In this document: positions 7,794 to 16,561 of the stretch, in pieces | How positions within the stretch are numbered: position 1 is the stretch's first letter | How the letters are laid out: every line of letters begins with the position of its first letter | DNA from: JAZKGA01 sp040386235 | GTDB taxonomy: Bacteria > Pseudomonadota > Alphaproteobacteria > Micavibrionales > Micavibrionaceae | DNA: 64,000 bases | Direction of reading: 5' to 3' | Assembly (NCBI GenBank): GCA_040386235.1 | Contig: JAZKGA010000001.1 | Span: 372,001-436,000 of the forward strand | The notes under the pieces: generated by a model | Told to the model about the DNA's origin: nothing | What the model saw: the letters and a program-made list of their open reading frames with translations, nothing else | The model's database searches: none | Program-made: the position numbers and the translations under genes

Positions 7794-8639
7794 TTATTTT
7801 TCGGCCGCCAGATGCATAAACAACGTGCCGTGATCGGACGTGATTCGCAGTTTTACCGGAATCATCTGCGCCTGGCCCGGCACCCGGCCCAGCCAGACAA
7901 CAGGCAGTTGTCCATGCTTGCGCCCCTGTTCCTGAATGGACAACCACCCGCGTGGTTTTTTGTGCCAGCGGCCTTTTTGCGGCACGACCTCAACCTCGCA
8001 TTTCAAGGCCTCACCCGCATAGACGTTGTAACGGCTGGCGGCCAATGTTTCTTTTCCCACCGCCCGAAAAATCAGGTCAAATGTCCGGTCACCATCAAAG
8101 ATACGCCGTGTCGATCCGCAATCATTGGTTTTTCCAGCCAAAGCCATCATATCCAACGTGGCAGACAGCAGGTCCGTTGTGCCTTTGGCCATCGACCAGT
8201 CGGTATCGGTCGGCGTTTTGTCTTTACCATCTTCGATCACCGTCAGGGTCTTAAATTGCCCTTTCGCATCATACAGATACGTCTTCGTTTCTGTTTCGCT
8301 GCGCCACGTGCTGATCGACTGGTGCTTGGCTGGCGTATGCTGCGCCCCCAACACTTTTCCTTCAGTCACGAAGATGCCTTTCCACGGGATAAGCGTGCCC
8401 AGAAAACCACGCGTGACCGAGTGCGATTCAATTGTGTACCGCCCCCCGGATTCCTGCAGTTTTAAGGTCGCGTCAATCCCATGAACCCCGCCCGCATAGA
8501 CATGATAGGTCAGCGTGATCGGTTTTTGTTTTGTGGCCGCAACCGCCGGGGCATTACCCGTAAACAGGCACAAGGCGCAGAAAACGGCTGCCCAGCGCTT
8601 GTTTGAATGCAGTAACGCCGGCCATTGTGTCTTCATCAT
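7794..8639 (-). CDS. DUF3108 family exported protein
   Basis: 281 residues. A signal peptide covers about 1-35 (AAVFCALCLFTGNAPAVAA, cut after AVAA). The mature part is beta-rich and matches DUF3108: an early LTYHVYAGGVHGIDATLKL strand pair, a middle LLSATLDMMAL segment and the later DLIFRAVGKETL strand. The family is periplasmic or outer-membrane associated and of unknown biochemical role. AGGAGG stands just before tandem ATGs (8639 and 8636). The first 86 bases overlap the end of the FemAB-like gene, so translation is likely coupled. It is the last gene of the series and is followed by a terminator. Confidence 0.8.
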   Translation of the reverse strand: MMKTQWPALLHSNKRWAAVFCALCLFTGNAPAVAATKQKPITLTYHVYAGGVHGIDATLKLQESGGRYTIESHSVTRGFLGTLIPWKGIFVTEGKVLGAQHTPAKHQSISTWRSETETKTYLYDAKGQFKTLTVIEDGKDKTPTDTDWSMAKGTTDLLSATLDMMALAGKTNDCGSTRRIFDGDRTFDLIFRAVGKETLAASRYNVYAGEALKCEVEVVPQKGRWHKKPRGWLSIQEQGRKHGQLPVVWLGRVPGQAQMIPVKLRITSDHGTLFMHLAAEK

Positions 8640-9513
8640 TTACGCCTCCTAAATCCAGGTTATCGATTTCGGCGTCCCGCAAATATGCCAGGGCATGCCA
8701 CATTAAAAAGTGATTGGCGCAGGCCGCGCGCCCGTCTTTTAACACGACGCCGATTTGATATGTCGCACCACGACCATGCAAGAAAAAAAGGCCCGCCGCA
8801 ACCGGCACACCATCTTTTAACACACGGGCGATGCGTAATTGGCCCGCCGGGCCGAAAGCAGCGCATAGCCCCAGGATCGTTTCCACGCGCGGGCCTTGAT
8901 AGCCTTTTTCGGCCTTATCCGCCTGATACGCCTGCAACAGCCATGGCAACGTGGTGCCGACGGTATCCCAGCTAAGCGTCAGTCCGGCGCAATCGGCTTT
9001 ATTCAGCCGCTGGCGAAAATCGGGGCGCAGCCGCGCCCGCCAGCTTTCCACGTCGCCAGCAAGACTGAGCATTAATGTCTGATACGCTGGCATTTGCGTG
9101 ATCTTGGGCCATTTTGTGGCTGTCAGAAGGGCCAGCGCCGATGGACTGTCCGGCATTTCCAGCATCGTGCGCCGTTTCCGCAATGGCCGCAGCGGCGCAT
9201 ACTGATCCCACGCGGCGCAGAAATCTTTCCAGTCCTGGATACCGCCTGCACCCGTCAGCCAGCATGGGCCGCGATCCAGAATTACCGCGTGCAGCAATCC
9301 ACCCAGGGCGCGCGCCTCAAGGATCGTCACGGTCCCCAATGGCTGTCCATCGCGCGTGATCAGGCCGAACCGCGCCTGCTGCCGGTTCATAATGGCCATC
9401 GCGCGGGCGTAACACGGGTCTTGCAATACTGTCGGGGTCGGTAAGTGCCGCCATGTCTCAAGCCACAGCGGCGAGGGTGCGGGCGACCACCTGATATCTA
9501 TTTTTTGCGTCAT
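8554..9513 (-). CDS. FemAB-like GNAT acyltransferase
   Basis: 319 residues from ATG 9513 (MTQKIDIRW), whose start overlaps the truA stop by 4 bases. The pattern fits the FemAB/peptidoglycan-bridge group of GNAT folds: WRARLRPDFRQRLNKA in the middle (the lipid- or tRNA-binding helix pair), then GVPVAAGLFFLHGRGATYQIG and LDLGGVNDE near the end. In this group such proteins transfer an aminoacyl or acyl unit to a cell-wall or surface precursor; the alphaproteobacterial branch is uncharacterised, so the substrate is unknown. No membrane segment. Grouped with fmt and truA, probably for expression only. Confidence 0.75.
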   Translation of the reverse strand: MTQKIDIRWSPAPSPLWLETWRHLPTPTVLQDPCYARAMAIMNRQQARFGLITRDGQPLGTVTILEARALGGLLHAVILDRGPCWLTGAGGIQDWKDFCAAWDQYAPLRPLRKRRTMLEMPDSPSALALLTATKWPKITQMPAYQTLMLSLAGDVESWRARLRPDFRQRLNKADCAGLTLSWDTVGTTLPWLLQAYQADKAEKGYQGPRVETILGLCAAFGPAGQLRIARVLKDGVPVAAGLFFLHGRGATYQIGVVLKDGRAACANHFLMWHALAYLRDAEIDNLDLGGVNDEDTMAGVTAFKQALGSRFLRLVPVYG

Positions 9514-10286
9514 AAGTAATCCACCCGCACCAAGGACAGGCCGCAAGCCGGGGCGGTCGGGCCGCCACGGGCCCGGTCACGCGCGGCCAGCGCACTGGCC
9601 ACATCGGCGGACGTCCATTTGCCTTCACCAACCAGCACCAGCGTCCCGACGATATTCCGCACCTGATGATGCAGAAACGATTGCGATTCCAGCATGATGC
9701 GCAGGTCAACACCATCAAATGCGTCATATGGGGCTGCGGTAATATCAAGCCGTTCCAGGGTCCGTATCGGTGACTTTGCCTGACATTCCTGGGCCCGAAA
9801 CGTGGTGAAATCATGGGTGCCGACCAGGTGGCGCGCGGCGTCCTGCATCGCAGCAATATCCAGTGGCTTATATCTGTGCCAGACATGATTTATATCGGCA
9901 ACCGGTGCCGCCCGGCGGGCAACAATGCGATAGCAGTATAATTTGTTTTTCGCCATAAACCTTGCATGGAAATCAGGTAACACGGGCGTCGCATCAACGA
10001 CGGCTATCAAATTGGGACGCAAATGCGCATTTAACGCCCGCCGCAGATCAAATCCGGTCAAAGGCTGATTTCCGCCCTTGTAATCCAGGTCCAAATGCAC
10101 CACCTGGCCCGTCGCATGAACGCCCGCATCCGTGCGTCCCGCGGCATAGACAGCGATTTTCTGTTTACAAAACCGGAACAGGGCATCTTCGATCTGTTGC
10201 TGCACCGTGTTTTCAAATTCACGCTGCCGTTGCCAGCCCACATACCCCGTGCCGACATATTCAACGATTAACTTCCAGCGTTGCAT
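9510..10286 (-). CDS. truA: tRNA pseudouridine(38-40) synthase
   Basis: 258 residues from ATG 10286 (MQRWKLIVEYVGTGYVGWQ), the usual TruA N-terminus. The catalytic Asp is in GRTDAGVHATGQVVHLD; KLYCYRI and the C-terminal HHQVRNIVGTLVLVGEGKW block are also typical. The enzyme converts U38-U40 of the anticodon arm to pseudouridine. Its ATG overlaps the fmt stop (TGATG), a sign of translational coupling, and its stop overlaps the next start. The in-frame extension upstream of 10286 is inside fmt and has no family match. Confidence 0.95.
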   Translation of the reverse strand: MQRWKLIVEYVGTGYVGWQRQREFENTVQQQIEDALFRFCKQKIAVYAAGRTDAGVHATGQVVHLDLDYKGGNQPLTGFDLRRALNAHLRPNLIAVVDATPVLPDFHARFMAKNKLYCYRIVARRAAPVADINHVWHRYKPLDIAAMQDAARHLVGTHDFTTFRAQECQAKSPIRTLERLDITAAPYDAFDGVDLRIMLESQSFLHHQVRNIVGTLVLVGEGKWTSADVASALAARDRARGGPTAPACGLSLVRVDYL

Positions 10287-11242
10287 CACGCTGACCCAAG
10301 GCACATGCCGGGCTGAATCATCCGGCCATTCAAGGCGGCTGTTGCATCCATTGCCTTGTTGTTTTCCGGCTGTACCGTGTGCAGGGTCAGAACAGTTCCG
10401 GCGCCACAGCAAACGGCTGGCTGGTTATCCTGAAGAATGACCGTGCCCGGAATGGCGTCATGCGCGGCCTGACCCGCAGGGGTAGCGCGTAAAATCTTCA
10501 GACGTTGCCCGGAAATCCCAGAAATCCCAGAAATCATTGTGACCGTTCCCGGCCAGGGGTTCAAGGCCCGGATTTGCCGGTCAATCGCCGCCGCATCCTG
10601 GGTCCAGTCGATAACGCCATCGGTTTTGGCCAGCAGACCGGCCAGGGTCGCCTTGGCATCGTCCTGCGCGGTTAAGGTCACACCGTTTGGCAAGGCGGCC
10701 AGCACATCGACGATGGTCGCCGCACCCAGCCGTGCCAGGCTTTCGTATAAATCTGTGACCGTTGTTGTCTGGGTGATCGGAACGGTCCGAATAGCGATCA
10801 TCGGGCCGGTATCCAGCCCTTCTTCCATCTGCATAACCGTCACACCGGTTTCGCTGTCACCCTTCCAGACCGCGTATTGTATCGGCGCCGCCCCGCGCCA
10901 GCGCGGCAGGATCGAGCCGTGAATATTCAAACAGCCATACCGTGGCGCATCCAGAACGGCAGGCGGCAAAAGCAAGCCATAGGCAGCAACAACCGCCACA
11001 TCGGCATTCAGCGCGACGCATTCGGCAACGGCGCTTGGGTCACGGCGCAGGGATTTTGGCGTGTAAACGGGAATGCCGTGGCGGTCGGCCAGCATATGAA
11101 CGGGCGTCATCTGAACTGTTTGTCCACGGCCTTTGGGGCGGGGGGCGCGCGTATAAACTGCGATCACGTCATGTCCGGCATCCAGGATGGATTGCAGGGC
11201 CGGCACGGCAAAATCCGGCGTGCCCATGAAAATAACCCGCAT
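10286..11242 (-). CDS. fmt: Methionyl-tRNA formyltransferase
   Basis: 318 residues. The N-terminal formyltransferase domain opens with RVIFMGTPDFAVPAL and has the catalytic HGSILPRWRGAAPIQ block (Asn-His-Asp group); MQMEEGLDTGPM follows. The C-terminal OB-fold tRNA-binding domain contains an odd triple ISG repeat (GISGISGQRLK, near residue 243) made by a short DNA repeat. It formylates initiator Met-tRNA with 10-formyl-THF. It follows def by 3 bases, the widespread def-fmt pair whose products add and remove the N-terminal formyl group. Confidence 0.96.
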   Translation of the reverse strand: MRVIFMGTPDFAVPALQSILDAGHDVIAVYTRAPRPKGRGQTVQMTPVHMLADRHGIPVYTPKSLRRDPSAVAECVALNADVAVVAAYGLLLPPAVLDAPRYGCLNIHGSILPRWRGAAPIQYAVWKGDSETGVTVMQMEEGLDTGPMIAIRTVPITQTTTVTDLYESLARLGAATIVDVLAALPNGVTLTAQDDAKATLAGLLAKTDGVIDWTQDAAAIDRQIRALNPWPGTVTMISGISGISGQRLKILRATPAGQAAHDAIPGTVILQDNQPAVCCGAGTVLTLHTVQPENNKAMDATAALNGRMIQPGMCLGSA

Positions 11243-11245
11243 GGA

Positions 11246-11767
11246 TTACAGCTCCACGTTATTCTGGGATTTTTTAAGGCGCCGCAGGATCATATTGCGT
11301 TTCAGGCTTGAGATATGGTCGATAAACAGCACGCCGTTCAAATGATCCAGCTCATGCTGCACACAATGACTTTCAAGCCCATCAACCAGGCGTTCCTGCC
11401 ATTGACCGGTCAGGTCAAGATAACGCACGCGGACTGATTTCGGACGTTTTACTTCGGCAAACTGGCCGGGGATAGACAGGCACCCTTCTTCCCAGACGCT
11501 CATCTCCTCAGACTCCCAGACGATATCCGGGTTGATCATCGTGATGGCTGCGCGGCTGTCGCTGTTTTCCCGAAACGCGACATCAATCACGAACAGGCGA
11601 TGCAGGCTGTTGACCTGGTTGGCCGCCAGGCCGATACCCGGTGCGGCATACATCGTCTCAGCCATATCATTTGCCAGCTGGCGGATCAGCGGGTTGATGC
11701 TTTGCACCGGTTGTGCGACCTGTTTCAACACAGGATCGGGAACAATGATGATTGGAAGCTTCGCCAT
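11246..11767 (-). CDS. def: Peptide deformylase
   Basis: 173 residues, the usual length. All three signature blocks are present: GIGLAANQV (motif 1), EEGCLSIPG (motif 2, metal-binding Cys) and QHELDHLNG (motif 3, HExxH with two metal-binding His and the catalytic Glu). It removes the formyl group from nascent proteins using Fe2+ and acts at the ribosome exit. It lies 10 bases after rmuC and 3 bases before fmt. Confidence 0.97.
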   Translation of the reverse strand: MAKLPIIIVPDPVLKQVAQPVQSINPLIRQLANDMAETMYAAPGIGLAANQVNSLHRLFVIDVAFRENSDSRAAITMINPDIVWESEEMSVWEEGCLSIPGQFAEVKRPKSVRVRYLDLTGQWQERLVDGLESHCVQHELDHLNGVLFIDHISSLKRNMILRRLKKSQNNVEL

Positions 11768-11777
11768 AGCCGTTATC

Positions 11778-13004
11778 CTATTCTTCGCCTGTTTTATCTA
11801 TCTTTGCCGGCGGACGCGGCAGGGCCTCAACCACCCGTAAAAAGGGAATGTCGGCATCGCCCTTGTCAACGCCCAGCTCTTTAAACTTGCGTGCCTGGGG
11901 CAGGACCATGCGTTCCAGCGATCCAATCGTTTCGTTATAGGATTTGACTGCGCCTTCCAGCCTGTCACCCATCTTGTCCAGATGGCCGGTAAAGGTCATC
12001 AGGCGTTTGTATAATTCCTGGCCCAAGGCCCCGATATGACGGGCATTATCAGCCATTTTTTCCTGTTTCCAGCCATACATGACCGATTTGCACAAGGATA
12101 TCAGCGTGGTCGGGCTGGCGGGAATAACGCGTTGCTCAACACCGGCCTCCAGCAAATGCGGATCAGCCTGTAACGCCGCAGAGAAATAGCTTTCGCCTGG
12201 TAAGAACAGGATGACGAATTCAGGCGAGTCCAGCGTTTCCCAATAGGATTTCTGCGACAAGGCCTTGATATGTTCACGCAGCGCGCGGGCATGCTGGGCC
12301 AAATGCTGCTTCTGCTGTGCCTCATCCACGCCGTCGGCGAACGCGGCCAGATAGGCGTTCATCGGTGCCTTCGCATCAATAATCAAATTCTTGCCGCCGG
12401 GCAGATGAATAATAACATCGGGACGCAGGGCCTGACCCGCGCCGCCGGTTTGGCCCACCTGCATGTCGTAATGTACGCCTTGTTGCAGACCAGCCATATC
12501 CAGGCAGCGCTTTAACTGTATCTCTCCCCACTGGCCACGCGGGCCGGTGGATTTTAAGGCTTGAGACAGGGATATTGTTTCGTGACGCAAGCGCCCCTGG
12601 TCCTGTGCCAACAGGCCCAGTTGCGTGCGCAGTTCGGTATAGGCGCTGAGGCGCGCGGTTTCCAGTTGCTGCAACTTTTCATCCATCGCGGCCAGGGTTT
12701 TCTGTACCGGATCAACCAACGCACTGATCGCCGTCTGGCGTTTGTCCAGCTCGTGCGCCGCGGTTTGCTGCCCAGACTGTATCTTCTCACTGGCCAGTGT
12801 CAGCAGGTGTTCTTGCGAGGCCTTCATCACATCCTGCGCAATCGCGCGGAAGCTGTCGTCATGCTGTGATAGATAGGTGTTTTCGGCGCGTAAGCGCACC
12901 AGACGTGGATAGAGCAGCAGATAGACCGCTGCCGCCCCGATCGCCGCGCCCCCGATAAAGAATAACAGTTGCATCATGTCGCCCGTCATTGCCGTCTCCA
13001 TCAT
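11778..13004 (-). CDS. rmuC: RmuC family DNA recombination protein
   Basis: 408 residues. A short N-terminal membrane helix (LLFFIGGAAIGAAAVYLLLY, about 13-32) is followed by a coiled-coil region (about 40-135) and the RmuC nuclease-like domain: RGQWGEIQLKRCLDMAGLQ, DVIIHLPGGKNLIIDAKAP and FVILFLPGESYFSAAL. The IIDAK segment carries the predicted PD-(D/E)xK-type catalytic residues. RmuC limits inversion at short inverted repeats. Several ATGs occur in the first ten codons; 13004 is preceded by GGAG. Located between engB and def on the same strand. Confidence 0.93.
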   Translation of the reverse strand: MMETAMTGDMMQLLFFIGGAAIGAAAVYLLLYPRLVRLRAENTYLSQHDDSFRAIAQDVMKASQEHLLTLASEKIQSGQQTAAHELDKRQTAISALVDPVQKTLAAMDEKLQQLETARLSAYTELRTQLGLLAQDQGRLRHETISLSQALKSTGPRGQWGEIQLKRCLDMAGLQQGVHYDMQVGQTGGAGQALRPDVIIHLPGGKNLIIDAKAPMNAYLAAFADGVDEAQQKQHLAQHARALREHIKALSQKSYWETLDSPEFVILFLPGESYFSAALQADPHLLEAGVEQRVIPASPTTLISLCKSVMYGWKQEKMADNARHIGALGQELYKRLMTFTGHLDKMGDRLEGAVKSYNETIGSLERMVLPQARKFKELGVDKGDADIPFLRVVEALPRPPAKIDKTGEE

Positions 13005-13013
13005 CCCGCTCCA

Positions 13014-13670
13014 TCATCCCCCTGCGGATAGAATAAAGCGGGCAATCGTCAGGCGCAATGTTTCTATGCCCTCACCCGAATGGGCACTTAAGGCCAGAGG
13101 TTCAGGGTGGGCTGACCCAAAAGGGCGCAAATCAGCGCGCAGTTTTTCAACGGCCTGATCCCGTTGCGTATCATTTTTCAATTCATCAATTTTGGTCAGG
13201 ATAAGGCGGGTTGAAACGGCGGCCTTGGCCAGTAATTTCAAAACATCCTTATCCATATCGCGCAAGCCGTGCCGCGAGTCGATCAACATGAACACGCCCA
13301 TTAATTTGGCACGTCCCTGCAAATAGGTGATGATCATATCGTCCCAGATATCGCGATCCATCTTGCTGATTTTCGCGTAACCATAGCCAGGCATATCGAC
13401 CAGCAGACCCCGCCCGCCCAACGTAAACGCGTTCAACTGGCGCGTCCGGCCCGGCGTGCGTGAGACAATGGCCAAAGCCCGTTGCTGCATTAAAGCGTTG
13501 ATAAGCGACGATTTGCCGACATTCGACCGACCGACAAAACCGATTTCAGGCAGATCACCTGGCGGCAACTGACCAATATTTTGCGCGCCCCACACAAAGT
13601 CAGATGTCGCCAGGAACATCTGCTTGATGGCCTGGGTTTCCGCTTCGTTTGGGGTGTCGCTTTCGATCAT
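13014..13670 (-). CDS. engB: Ribosome biogenesis GTPase EngB/YsxC
   Basis: 218 residues, a single G domain of the TrmE-Era-EngA-EngB group. G1 is GFVGRSNVGKSSLIN, G2 lies in SRTPGRTRQLN, G3 is DMPGYGYA and G4 is LTKIDELK. It acts in assembly of the large ribosomal subunit. The start overlaps the yidC stop by 4 bases, so the two are translationally coupled; yidC-engB is a common alphaproteobacterial pairing. Confidence 0.96.
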   Translation of the reverse strand: MIESDTPNEAETQAIKQMFLATSDFVWGAQNIGQLPPGDLPEIGFVGRSNVGKSSLINALMQQRALAIVSRTPGRTRQLNAFTLGGRGLLVDMPGYGYAKISKMDRDIWDDMIITYLQGRAKLMGVFMLIDSRHGLRDMDKDVLKLLAKAAVSTRLILTKIDELKNDTQRDQAVEKLRADLRPFGSAHPEPLALSAHSGEGIETLRLTIARFILSAGG

Positions 13671-15547
13671 TTCTGGGAATCGTCCGCACCGAACAGATTT
13701 TCACTGCCCGCGTCCTTGCGCTTTACCTTTTTTGTCACACGTGGCTCATCCCGCAGATCGCGTAATGACGCCTTGTGTGCTTTTTTCGCCTTGGCTTCGT
13801 CCGTTTCACCGAACAGGTGGATCGGCACGCCCATCGACCGCATGATGTAGGCCTGTTGCAACACAGACAACGCGTTCGAGAAGGTCCAGTAAACAACCAA
13901 GCCCGCAGGGAACCCAGATAGAATAAAGGTCATCAGGAACGGCATGTACAAGAACATGATCCGCTGCATATTATCCGTCGGTGGCGGGTTTAATTTTTGC
14001 TGGATCAACATAAAGATCAGCATCAGGCACGGCCAGATTCCGATGACAGGCAGCCAGGATGGCGGGGTGAACGGCACCAGGCCAAACAGATTGAAAATCG
14101 TAGTCGGGTCTTTGACGGACAAATCGGTAATCCAGCCAAAGAATGGCGCATGACGCATTTCAATCGTGATGTAAATCACCTTGTACATCGCGAAAAAGAT
14201 TGGGATCTGAATCAGGATCGGCAAGCAGCCGGCCATTGGATTAACCTTTTCCCGCTCGTACAATTTGACGATTTCCTGCTGCATCCGTGCTTTGTCATCC
14301 ACGTATTTGGTGCGGATTTCCTGCATGTGCGGCGCAACCGTTTTCAGCTTGGCAAAGGCCCGAAACGACGTGCTGGCCAGTGGATAGATCGCCAGGCGGA
14401 TCAACAGCGTCAGCATCAAAATCGCCACGCCAAAATTGCCGACCAAGTGGAAAAATTGGGACAGCAGCCAGTAAAAAGGCTTCGTCAGGAAAAACAGAAT
14501 GCCAAAATCCACCGCCAATTCGAAATTGGCGACACCCAGCTTGGTCTGATATTCCTGCAACAGGCTGGCTTGTTTCGCGCCCACAAACAAATGCGTAACG
14601 ACCTGAGACATTTCGCCTGGCGCAACGCTGCTGACCGCTGGTGTAACATCCACTTGATACAGCGGACGCGTGCCGGGTGCGGTCGGTTCGGAATACATCA
14701 TGCGGAAGGTTTTGGCAGCCACCTGATCCGGCAGGGCCGCAACCAGCCAGTATTTATCGGTCAAGCCAGCCCAGCCCGATGTGGCCGTGAACTGCTGTGA
14801 CGGGTTTTTGGCCATTTTGCCATAGGCGGTTTCTTCCAATTCGCCATCCGCATAAACGACCGGACCGACATGGGCGATACCGCCGCCTTCGTCCCGGACG
14901 GACATGCCGCGTTGGGCGACCGCCGTGTATGGCGCAATCTGAATGGCCGCGCCCGACCCATTGGTCACGCTTTGACGCAAGGTAATCATAAACGCGTCAT
15001 CGACGCTGTAGGCACGGGTAAAGGTGATGTTTTGCGGGTTGGTCCAGACCAGCGTGACATCGGCCCCGGACGTCAGTGTTTCACCACTGCCTTTGGCCAG
15101 TGACCACACCGTGTTTTTATCCGGCAGGATCAAGCCATCGGATTGCCCCACCCAGCCGCTTTCGAAATAGGCGGGATTTTCCGTCTGCGCCGGGGCCAGC
15201 AGGCGCATACCTTCATCCGACCCTTCGGCAATTTTGTAATTCTTCAAAACGACGTCGTCCAAACGACCGCCCTTAAGGGCCAGTGTGCCCGCCAGTTGCG
15301 GCGTGTCGATGGTCAGGCGCGTGGCATCTGACAATACATCTGCGATGGGCAGGATCGCCTCAGGCGCAGGGGCCTTTTGCGCGGCCTGTCCGGCCACAGC
15401 CATTTGTGCCAGCTGCGTCTGCTGAATTTTCGGCTGCATGAAATAGCGATCGAACAGCAGAAAAGCGGCAATCGCCACGACCGCGAAATACAGCATGTTA
15501 CGCATATCTTGGGGGTGCATCTGGCCAGGGGGTGTATATTGCGTCAT
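13667..15547 (-). CDS. yidC: Membrane protein insertase YidC
   Basis: 626 residues. One N-terminal membrane helix (NMLYFAVVAIAAFLLFDRYF) is followed by a large periplasmic beta domain (about 50-370) and the conserved five-helix insertase core from VGNFGVAILMLTLLIRLAIY, with the strictly conserved Arg in LLIRLAIYPL and the cytoplasmic C1 hairpin around KYVDDKARMQQEIVKLYERE. The C-terminal tail (EAKAKKAHKASLRD onward) is basic, as in species where it binds ribosomes. It inserts membrane proteins alone or with SecYEG, including respiratory subunits. It sits in the rpmH-rnpA-yidD-yidC series. Confidence 0.97.
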   Translation of the reverse strand: MTQYTPPGQMHPQDMRNMLYFAVVAIAAFLLFDRYFMQPKIQQTQLAQMAVAGQAAQKAPAPEAILPIADVLSDATRLTIDTPQLAGTLALKGGRLDDVVLKNYKIAEGSDEGMRLLAPAQTENPAYFESGWVGQSDGLILPDKNTVWSLAKGSGETLTSGADVTLVWTNPQNITFTRAYSVDDAFMITLRQSVTNGSGAAIQIAPYTAVAQRGMSVRDEGGGIAHVGPVVYADGELEETAYGKMAKNPSQQFTATSGWAGLTDKYWLVAALPDQVAAKTFRMMYSEPTAPGTRPLYQVDVTPAVSSVAPGEMSQVVTHLFVGAKQASLLQEYQTKLGVANFELAVDFGILFFLTKPFYWLLSQFFHLVGNFGVAILMLTLLIRLAIYPLASTSFRAFAKLKTVAPHMQEIRTKYVDDKARMQQEIVKLYEREKVNPMAGCLPILIQIPIFFAMYKVIYITIEMRHAPFFGWITDLSVKDPTTIFNLFGLVPFTPPSWLPVIGIWPCLMLIFMLIQQKLNPPPTDNMQRIMFLYMPFLMTFILSGFPAGLVVYWTFSNALSVLQQAYIMRSMGVPIHLFGETDEAKAKKAHKASLRDLRDEPRVTKKVKRKDAGSENLFGADDSQK

Positions 15548-15550
15548 CTT

Positions 15551-15865
15551 TTAAGTGTCTTTCTTTACTTTTATACAGCGGCATCGTTGTGCAGTCGTGC
15601 CAAAATCCAGCCAGCTTGGCAAGACCTGTGGCACTGTATCAACCCAATCGCCTTTGTAATAGGGGTGACATTTACAAATTCGTACTAATCCCAATATTCC
15701 ACCGCGCGTCGCGCCATGGGTTAAGACCGCCTGTTCCATGTAGTGCGAGCAGCTGGGTGTGAAGCGGCAGGCCTGGCCCAAAAACGGCGACAATACAAAC
15801 CGATAGACGCGTATCGCGCCGACAATCAGGCGGGCTGGGGCTGATTTAAGCGCTTTAAGCACCAT
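15551..15865 (-). CDS. yidD: Membrane protein insertion efficiency factor YidD
   Basis: 104 residues. The family core is clear: YRFVLSPFLGQACRFTPSC followed by SHYMEQAVLTHG and RICKCHPYYKGDWVDTVP. The N-terminal amphipathic helix (VGAIRVYRFVLSPF) attaches it to the inner membrane. It helps YidC-dependent insertion. The start lies inside the last 40 bases of rnpA, and the stop is 3 bases before yidC, so the three genes are tightly linked. Confidence 0.95.
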   Translation of the reverse strand: MVLKALKSAPARLIVGAIRVYRFVLSPFLGQACRFTPSCSHYMEQAVLTHGATRGGILGLVRICKCHPYYKGDWVDTVPQVLPSWLDFGTTAQRCRCIKVKKDT

Positions 15866-16194
15866 TTTATATCTTTCACCAAGGCAGGGTAGGTACAGTT
15901 CAAAACGGGCAGGCGGGCCATAATCACGATATCGAGGCCGGCCATGCCCTGCAACGCTTCGGCGCTGGCGGCGCGCAGGCGACGCTTGATACGGTTGCGA
16001 TCAACGGCGCGCTTGGCGGTGCGTTTGGTCACGGTCAAACCGTACCGGACCTTCGCATCCGTCGTCTCACGCGGCATCTGTACCATGATAACGGTGGGGG
16101 AAATCCATTTGGATCCGCCATTCTGCACGCGTAAATAATCCGAACGCAAAACGAGCCGATTGAGGCAATCCAAATCGGCGCGTTGCGTGTGCAT
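15826..16194 (-). CDS. rnpA: Ribonuclease P protein component
   Basis: 122 residues. The RNR motif is AVDRNRIKRRLRAAS, preceded by the beta strand RYGLTVTKRTAKR; the N-terminal RLVLRSDYLRVQNGG segment matches the usual start of RnpA. The protein is basic and binds the 5' leader of precursor tRNA together with the catalytic RNA. The start at 16194 is the only plausible ATG, although no clear ribosome site precedes it; it lies 39 bases after rpmH and is probably translated from the rpmH message. Confidence 0.95.
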   Translation of the reverse strand: MHTQRADLDCLNRLVLRSDYLRVQNGGSKWISPTVIMVQMPRETTDAKVRYGLTVTKRTAKRAVDRNRIKRRLRAASAEALQGMAGLDIVIMARLPVLNCTYPALVKDIKWCLKRLNQPQPA

Positions 16195-16233
16195 CTAAGG
16201 GGATAGGCCGGCAAGTGCCAGCGTCACTGCCGC

Positions 16234-16374
16234 TTAAGCGGACAGGACGGTGCGGCCCTTGGAACGACGGCGTGCAATAACAGCACGGCCACCGCGTGTT
16301 TCCATCCGGCTGCGGAAGCCGTGGCGGCGAGCGCGAACCAGTTTACTTGGCTGATATGTACGTTTTGTAGCCAT
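16234..16374 (-). CDS. rpmH: Ribosomal protein bL34
   Basis: A 46-residue gene read on the minus strand, MATKRTYQPSKLVRARRHGF onward, ending GRTVLSA. It matches bL34 throughout (KRTYQPS, RARRHGFRSRM, AVIARRRSKGR). AAAGGA stands upstream of the ATG. It heads the rpmH-rnpA-yidD-yidC series and has its own promoter. A longer frame on the same strand over this region is a shadow in another phase. Confidence 0.97.
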   Translation of the reverse strand: MATKRTYQPSKLVRARRHGFRSRMETRGGRAVIARRRSKGRTVLSA

Positions 16375-16416
16375 TTTGCGGCGTCCTTTGTCTTATAAAA
16401 TGAATTCAGGAGTGCA

Positions 16417-16445
16417 GATGTAGAAAAAAGGCTTGGTCTTGTCAA
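16417..16445 (-). promoter_or_regulatory. Sigma-70-type promoter of the rpmH series
   Basis: On the minus strand a perfect -35 hexamer TTGACA (16440-16445) is followed after 17 bases by TACATC (16417-16422) as the -10. It lies 43 bases upstream of the rpmH start, so the leader is short. Placement and exact 17-base spacing support it; the -10 is imperfect. Confidence 0.65.
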
Positions 16446-16561
16446 CCAAAAAAGCTAATAAAAGCGGATACCTGGCATGTGGACAGATTTACAATGCTTT
16501 GGCAGTCTGCCACACTGATCAAGAATGATTTCTTTTTACGACAGATAGAGGGTCGGCGATA

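Noticed and set aside
16224..16445. 73-codon frame on the minus strand over rpmH
   Set aside because: It is a shadow of rpmH in another phase; the bL34 sequence is read in the frame starting at 16374.
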